Source: Clostridia bacterium
Lineage (GTDB): Bacteria > Bacillota > Clostridia > Christensenellales > CAG-138
DNA: 64,000 nucleotides
Reading direction: 5' to 3'
Assembly: GCA_017429985.1 (NCBI GenBank)
Contig: JAFRNW010000035.1
Location: forward strand, 62,001-126,000
Of the stretch, positions 60,209-64,000 are shown one piece after another. A model generated the notes under the pieces. It did no database searches and was not told the DNA's origin. It worked only from the letters and a program-made list of their open reading frames with translations. Numbering within the stretch: the stretch's first letter is position 1; each line of letters begins with the position of its first letter. The position numbers and the translations under genes are program-made.

Positions 60209-61375
60209 TTACATGCTTTCCCGTACGATCTGTTTTATCTCGTCCTTTGTCAGGACTTTATATCCTCCGTCGAGAATGATCGTGGCTTCCGTGATGCCGT
60301 CGATCATGTCTTCCGTCGCGCCGATCTCGGAAAGACGCATCGCGACGCCGATCTTCTTCATCCAGTCTTTCATGGCTTCCAGACCCTCGCCGGCGATCTG
60401 TTCGTCGCTTTTGCCATCCGGGGAAACGTTCCAGACTTCCTCCGCAAATCTGACAAACTTCTTCAATCCGTAAGGCATAATGTGCCGGTAATAGGGCAGG
60501 GATACCGCGGAGAGCGTCATTCCGTGGGTCGCGTCCGTATATGCGCCCGCTGCCTGTCCGATCATATGGACCATCCAGTCTCCGCTCTTTCCTTTCGCGA
60601 TCAGCGTGTTGAGCGCCCATGTTGCCGCCCACATGATGTTGGATCTTGCCTCGTAATCCTCCGGATCTTCCACCGCGGTCAGAGAACTCTTGATGACGGA
60701 CTTCATCAGCGCTTCAGCGAGATAATCGCTGGTGTTATCGTCCTCGCCCGAGAAATACTGTTCGCAGATATGATTGAAGATGTCATAGATGCCCGCGACC
60801 ATCTGCTTTTTTGGAAGCGTCATGGTGTATCTGGGATTGAGGATGGAGAACTTCGGCATGACATCCTCTCCGAAAACATGTCCGATCTTCAGCTTCTGCT
60901 CATGATTGGTGATGACGGCTCCGGCGTTCATTTCGGAGCCCGTGCCTGCCATGGTGAGGATGCATCCGACCGGAACGATCTCGCAAGTGGGTTCTTCAAA
61001 CCTCAGGTAATATTTATCCCATGGATCTTCATCGCAGTGGACGGATACGGACACCGCTTTCGCGTAATCGCAGCAGGAACCTCCGCCGACGGCAAGAAGA
61101 AGGTCGGAATGATGGTCTCTGGCGATCCTGACCCCTTCGTAAAGCTTGTCAGTCGTCGGATTCGGCATGACGCCGCCGTCTTCGACGATGTTCTTCCCGC
61201 AGTCTTTCAGGATCTTAACGATCTCATCGTAAAGGCCGCTTCTCTTGATGGAGCCGCCTCCGTAAATCAGCTGTACGTTGGGACCGTACTTTGGCAGCTC
61301 CTCATATAAGTATTTCAGGGAATCATCCCCGAAATACAGCTTCGTGGCGTTCTTGTAACTGAAATTGCCTAACAT
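60209..61375 (-). CDS. Iron-containing alcohol dehydrogenase (butanol dehydrogenase type)
   Basis: The 388-residue group III alcohol dehydrogenase reduces aldehydes with NAD(P)H. MLGNFSYKNATKLYFGDD is the N-terminus of the YqhD/BdhA branch. GGGSCCDYAKAV (about 95-106) binds the cofactor, and the iron ligands lie in GIYDIFNHICEQYF (about 196-209) and DATHGMTLSAV (about 273-283, here D in place of the usual variable residue before AT-HG). The start at 61375 is supported by GGAGGATT. A frame extending to 61411 is not. A MerR-type promoter lies at 61453-61483. Confidence 0.92.
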   Translation of the reverse strand: MLGNFSYKNATKLYFGDDSLKYLYEELPKYGPNVQLIYGGGSIKRSGLYDEIVKILKDCGKNIVEDGGVMPNPTTDKLYEGVRIARDHHSDLLLAVGGGSCCDYAKAVSVSVHCDEDPWDKYYLRFEEPTCEIVPVGCILTMAGTGSEMNAGAVITNHEQKLKIGHVFGEDVMPKFSILNPRYTMTLPKKQMVAGIYDIFNHICEQYFSGEDDNTSDYLAEALMKSVIKSSLTAVEDPEDYEARSNIMWAATWALNTLIAKGKSGDWMVHMIGQAAGAYTDATHGMTLSAVSLPYYRHIMPYGLKKFVRFAEEVWNVSPDGKSDEQIAGEGLEAMKDWMKKIGVAMRLSEIGATEDMIDGITEATIILDGGYKVLTKDEIKQIVRESM

Positions 61376-61452
61376 GGTATGAATCCTCCGTGAATAATCT
61401 GTCCCGGACAAGGACGATCGTCTGAGCTTCGATAATGATTGACTCTGCCTTT

Positions 61453-61483
61453 ATGCTACAACATGGAGTCAACTCCAAGTCAA
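61453..61483 (-). promoter_or_regulatory. MerR-type promoter/operator of the alcohol dehydrogenase gene
   Basis: On the minus strand a -35 TTGACT (61483-61478) and a -10 TAGCAT (61458-61453) are separated by 19 bp, longer than the usual 17. The spacer contains the dyad TGGAGT-TG-ACTCCA (61477-61464). An over-long spacer holding a dyad is the signature of MerR-family control, as in aldehyde-responsive adh genes. No merR gene is in the window. Confidence 0.75.
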
Positions 61484-61661
61484 GGCATTTTTAATAAGTC
61501 ATTGCCGTTTGCCACCGGAACGAATTACAATAGCGTAGAGGTGTCCCGGAAGTATCTTCCCTGCATGGAAACGGTATCGGGAAGATGTTTGAGGGATCTG
61601 TCCCGGCCGGACCGCGAAGCAAGCGATTCCGGTTCAATCCTTGTCTTCAGGAAGGAGAAAC

Positions 61662-62975
61662 ATGAAGAAACTCTCCGACGGTGACGAACGGGTCATCAGG
61701 ATCGTTCAGAAGAAAACACTGGAGCACGATGCGGACTATCGTCTGTCCGGATTCGTGTTTGTTCACGAAACAGAGCGGCTGATCCTGCTTGAGAACACGT
61801 TCACACGGCAGGTCTATGCTCTCTCACGCGAGGAATGGGATCATGTTCAAAGGGCGGATCTGTCGTATCCTTATGTGGCGGAACTTGCCGGAATGACTTT
61901 TCTGGTTGAAGACGGTTACGATGAGGTCGAACGTTATCTGCTGGTCCTCGAGGTGATGAAGACCCTGGAGAAGCAGAAGGACGGAATCTGGAAATATACC
62001 ATTCTGCCGACCACTGCGTGCAATGCGCGCTGCTTTTACTGCTATGAGAATGACTGGATCCCCGTCACCATGACGGAGAGGACAGCGGATGCAGTGGTGG
62101 ACTTTATCCTGAGGACGAAACAGGAAGGAAGGATCCAGCTGGACTGGTTCGGCGGCGAGCCCCTTTGCGCGCCGGGCATCATTTCCCGCATCTGCCGGTC
62201 TCTGCTCGACAGAGGAGTGGAGTATTCCAGCGCGATGATCACAAACGGCACGCTGATGACGCGAGAACTGACGAAGGAAGCGGTGGATCTCTGGCATTTG
62301 AAATCGGTCAATGTGTCCATGGACGGAGCGAGAGAGGATTACGAAAAGCGCAAGCGCTACGTCCGTCCCGATCTGCACAACTATGATAAGGCAATGGAGG
62401 CCGTATCGTTTCTGGCCGATGCGGGCGTACGCGTGAGCGTCCGGTGCAACTATGACGAGGAGAACCTTCCCAGGTTAAACGACTTTTTTAATGACTGCAA
62501 TGCCCGGTTCGGCGCAAGGGACAATATCGATGTGTATGAGGAGCAACTGTTCCAGTCTGTTAACGGGGGAAACGGGGACGCGCTTTACCGTGCGGCGGAG
62601 GACAGTGTCCGGTACGCGATCGGCCTGGGTCTTGGGTATTTCCGGAACATATCTCCCAGACTGAGAACGCATTACTGCATGGTGGACGGCGGAAGGACCG
62701 TGGTTATCGATCCGGAGGGCAGGATCTATCTGTGCGAACATCTTCTTCCCGATGATATGCACGGAACGATCTTTGACAAGGGTGATTTCCGCTGTCCCAA
62801 GGCCCAGATTCGTCTTGCCGATGAATGCAGATCCTGTCCCTTCCTGCCGGAGTGTACGCCTTTCCGGAAGAACGGCTGCCCCATTCAGAAATCAAAATGC
62901 CGTACGCAGAAGGAACTGGAAACCGAACGAGCGCTGGACGAAATGCTTCGCTGCGCCGCAGGGATTGAAGCATAA
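61662..62975 (+). CDS. SPASM-domain radical-SAM protein
   Basis: The 437-residue protein has an N-terminal region (about 1-110) with a PqqD/RRE-like look. The radical-SAM cluster CNARCFYC (Cys120, 124, 127), WFGGEPL (about 162) and VSMDGA (about 219) follow. The C-terminal SPASM part is Cys-rich (about 345-415: DPEGRIYLCEH, CRSCPFLPEC, GCPIQKSKC). Such enzymes modify ribosomal peptides or mature other enzymes. No obvious precursor-peptide gene or protease is adjacent. GGAAGGAG precedes the ATG at 61662. Confidence 0.9.
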   Translation: MKKLSDGDERVIRIVQKKTLEHDADYRLSGFVFVHETERLILLENTFTRQVYALSREEWDHVQRADLSYPYVAELAGMTFLVEDGYDEVERYLLVLEVMKTLEKQKDGIWKYTILPTTACNARCFYCYENDWIPVTMTERTADAVVDFILRTKQEGRIQLDWFGGEPLCAPGIISRICRSLLDRGVEYSSAMITNGTLMTRELTKEAVDLWHLKSVNVSMDGAREDYEKRKRYVRPDLHNYDKAMEAVSFLADAGVRVSVRCNYDEENLPRLNDFFNDCNARFGARDNIDVYEEQLFQSVNGGNGDALYRAAEDSVRYAIGLGLGYFRNISPRLRTHYCMVDGGRTVVIDPEGRIYLCEHLLPDDMHGTIFDKGDFRCPKAQIRLADECRSCPFLPECTPFRKNGCPIQKSKCRTQKELETERALDEMLRCAAGIEA

Positions 62976-63152
62976 GTGCGAAATGGATCTAAGATTTCCG
63001 CGCTGTTTGCACGACAGATTTGCTGATACAAGAGAATCCTGAATAGAATCGTATGTAACCAATAGTGTAGCCAATTCAGACCGAATTTCATCTGATTTTT
63101 TCGCAATTGCGGGATTAAGGACAAGCTGATTCAATAGTTTCGAAGCATTAAA

Positions 63153-63174
63153 AAATCCCCAAGTTTGGGGATTT
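63153..63174 (-). terminator. tRNA terminator retained beside the tRNA fragment
   Basis: AAATCCCCAA (63153-63162) pairs with TTGGGGATTT (63165-63174). On the minus strand it follows the tRNA CCA end directly and leads into U6. Confidence 0.8.
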
Positions 63175-63175
63175 A

Positions 63176-63203
63176 TGGCGGAGAAGCAGGGATTCGAACC
63201 CTG
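63176..63203 (-). other. Prophage attachment site: 3' end of a tRNA gene (Ser-like) without its 5' half
   Basis: The minus strand reads CAGGG-TTCGAAT-CCCTG (T-arm, 63203-63187), CTTCTCC (acceptor 3' strand, 63186-63180), G (discriminator) and CCA (63178-63176). No matching GGAGAAG acceptor, D-arm or anticodon arm lies upstream. A partial tRNA end next to phage genes is the normal scar of tRNA-site integration. The rebuilt complete tRNA should lie at the other end of the element, beyond 64000. Confidence 0.8.
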
Positions 63204-63305
63204 AGAATAATGCCAATTTTTCCCTAAACTTAGGCATTCTTTGAAGCACAGTACACAAAAAAGTACAAATAATGTGCCGGCGGCCATTCGATAGGCCGCC
63301 CTTTT

Positions 63306-63575
63306 TCATTTCTTCAGGTCGTGTATATCTTCCTTCATCGCTTCCAGCGCCGTCTTGATTGCGACGATCGCCATCTCGACTGATCCGATCCGCTCTGCAT
63401 AATGATTATGCTCGTCCAGCTTCCGGGCGATCTCTTTGAGCTGCATGTCCAGGCGGGTCTCACGCGCGGTCTGCTCGATTGCTTCTTTTTTCTTCTCTGA
63501 TTGATGCAAGATGATATTTCCTATAACTGATGCTATGGCCGCGATCAGGGCGGCGATGATGACTTCCGACTTCAT
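63306..63575 (-). CDS. Small phage membrane protein with coiled coil (holin-associated)
   Basis: The 89-residue protein has one N-terminal helix (about 4-25, IIAALIAAIASVIGNIIL) followed by a charged coiled-coil region (EKKKEAIEQTARETRLDMQL to the end). Single-helix coiled-coil proteins of this kind are common in Firmicutes phage lysis cassettes. Its ATG overlaps the stop of the next upstream gene by 4 bp (63572-63575). It is the last gene before the attachment site. No enzyme motif is present. Confidence 0.7.
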   Translation of the reverse strand: MKSEVIIAALIAAIASVIGNIILHQSEKKKEAIEQTARETRLDMQLKEIARKLDEHNHYAERIGSVEMAIVAIKTALEAMKEDIHDLKK

Positions 63576-63946
63576 TTGGCAGCGTCCTTCCCGGCCAGCT
63601 GCTCGGCTGCCTTGTCGATCGAGTAATCTGCAAATTCTTTCATGCTGTCGAACACGGTCTGCACGATCCGCTGGATGACATCACCGGTAAAGATGCCGGC
63701 AACAGCTTCCGGGATGAGCGGCAGCAGCGCGTCAATACACATCTGCATTTTCTGTTTGCCTGCCTTCTCAACCATCTTGTAAGCCTCTTCCGCCTCTGCG
63801 ATCAGCTCCGGAGCGTGCTTCCAGATCTGCTGCTCTGTGTCTGTCTCGATCAGTTCGCTCTTCGCTTTAAGGTAAACGAGGATGAACCTGATCAAAAAAC
63901 CCAGTGCTAAAACCAGCGCCAATATCAAATACATTTTTCCGTCCAT
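63572..63946 (-). CDS. Phage holin, LLH-like
   Basis: The 124-residue protein has one N-terminal membrane helix (about 5-24, YLILALVLALGFLIRFILVY) and a charged C-terminal half with AEEAYKMVEKAG and KMQMCIDALLPLIPE, a pattern shared with LLH-type phage holins that permeabilise the membrane for lysis. The start at 63946 is chosen because GGAGGAA precedes it. A GTG at 63967 in the same frame is less likely. It is coupled to the next gene by a 4-bp overlap. Confidence 0.75.
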   Translation of the reverse strand: MDGKMYLILALVLALGFLIRFILVYLKAKSELIETDTEQQIWKHAPELIAEAEEAYKMVEKAGKQKMQMCIDALLPLIPEAVAGIFTGDVIQRIVQTVFDSMKEFADYSIDKAAEQLAGKDAAK

Positions 63947-63950
63947 AGTG

Positions 63951-64000
63951 TTATTCCTCCATGTCACTTTTATTTGGTTTATCCTGTGCGGACAGCTTGT
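63951..64000 (-). CDS. C-terminal fragment of a phage gene cut by window edge
   Basis: The minus strand has an open frame from the window edge ending LSAQDKPNKSDMEE and TAA at 63953-63951, just before the holin start and overlapping its ribosome-binding site. The tight spacing fits a phage operon. Too short to identify. Confidence 0.4.
   Translation of the reverse strand, partial: KLSAQDKPNKSDMEE

Larger units (their letters stand above)
62976..63305. other. Junction region between chromosome and prophage
   Basis: No convincing gene is seen. It holds, from left to right, about 170 bp of AT-richer DNA, the tRNA terminator (63153-63174), the tRNA 3' fragment (63176-63203), and GGCGGCC/GGCCGCC (63279-63300) followed by T5 on the plus strand. 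Confidence 0.65.

Noticed and set aside
59828-61309. 493-codon plus-strand frame opposite molbindin and alcohol dehydrogenase
   Set aside because: It crosses two real minus-strand genes and the terminator between them and has no recognisable domain.
61463-61684. Frame of 73 codons just before the SPASM gene, considered as a peptide precursor
   Set aside because: No ribosome-binding site. Its ATG lies inside the minus-strand MerR-type operator and it runs 23 bp into the SPASM gene. Composition shows no leader/core pattern.
62892-63287. 131-codon minus-strand frame across the attachment site
   Set aside because: It spans the tRNA fragment and its terminator and overlaps the 3' end of the SPASM gene. 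No family similarity was seen.

Overview
The window looks like the chromosome of an anaerobic, low-GC-phylum (Firmicutes/Clostridia) bacterium of moderate GC content. Signs of this are an S-box-type SAM riboswitch, an ECF vitamin-type transporter operon, many lipoproteins with Pro/Thr/Glu-rich linkers, a penicillin-binding D,D-carboxypeptidase, PPi-dependent phosphofructokinase, and labile-selenium and molybdenum-hydroxylase accessory genes. I cannot assign a genus. Both complete tRNA genes encode their own CCA. No insertion sequence and no CRISPR array was seen.

Layout. 1-3 kb: a partial XRE regulator, a MOSC protein, a YdcF lipoprotein and a riboswitch-controlled, unusually short S-adenosylmethionine synthetase. 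3-8.3 kb: a beta-glucan locus (GH94 phosphorylase, LacI regulator, sugar permease, GH5 glucanase) that is visibly damaged: the regulator and permease are joined in frame and the GH5 gene has an internal stop. 8.4-12.8 kb: a giant MscS-type channel with two extracytoplasmic sensor regions, overlapping a solute-binding lipoprotein by 4 bp. 13-16.8 kb: tRNA-Ser and the ecfA1-ecfA2-ecfT-truA-tadA operon. 17-22.6 kb: an 8-oxoguanine-deaminase-like amidohydrolase joined to queT, then Nudix, envelope and cyclophilin genes.

22.7-29.5 kb is a molybdenum block: a MobA-like/ModE-like fusion regulator behind a 32-bp dyad operator, a MoeA-like protein, moaC, moaA, mogA and modABC. A two-domain molbindin lies at 59.6 kb and a MOSC protein at 0.4 kb. 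37.5-39.7 kb carries a labile-selenium cassette (cysteine desulfurase family, YedF, DUF3343), which in other genomes accompanies selenium-dependent molybdenum hydroxylases. 34.7-37.1 kb has hexuronate genes (uxaC and an SDR).

45.4-50.6 kb is a complete branched-chain amino-acid ABC transporter (livJHMGF). A 52-codon leader peptide with 13 Leu/Val/Ile codons in a 15-codon stretch precedes it and is followed at once by an intrinsic terminator, which is the layout of a translation-dependent attenuator. 50.6-63 kb holds metallophosphoesterase, DUF1015-aspartokinase, thioredoxin-like/ApbE, PPi-PFK with a structured leader, a CDF transporter, molbindin, an iron alcohol dehydrogenase with a MerR-type promoter, and a SPASM radical-SAM protein. 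At 63.18 kb the 3' end of a tRNA gene without its 5' half marks a prophage attachment site, and the last genes are holin-like phage genes.

Two features recur. Four genes (1015, 16985, 51731 minus, 56163 minus) have a TATACT/TATAAT hexamer exactly 6 nt before the ATG and no Shine-Dalgarno sequence, so they look leaderless. Two genes (GH5 at 7.3 kb, unknown gene at 39.9 kb) carry a single internal stop and one ORF (5.8 kb) is a chimera, so either this lineage is losing genes or the assembly has local errors.
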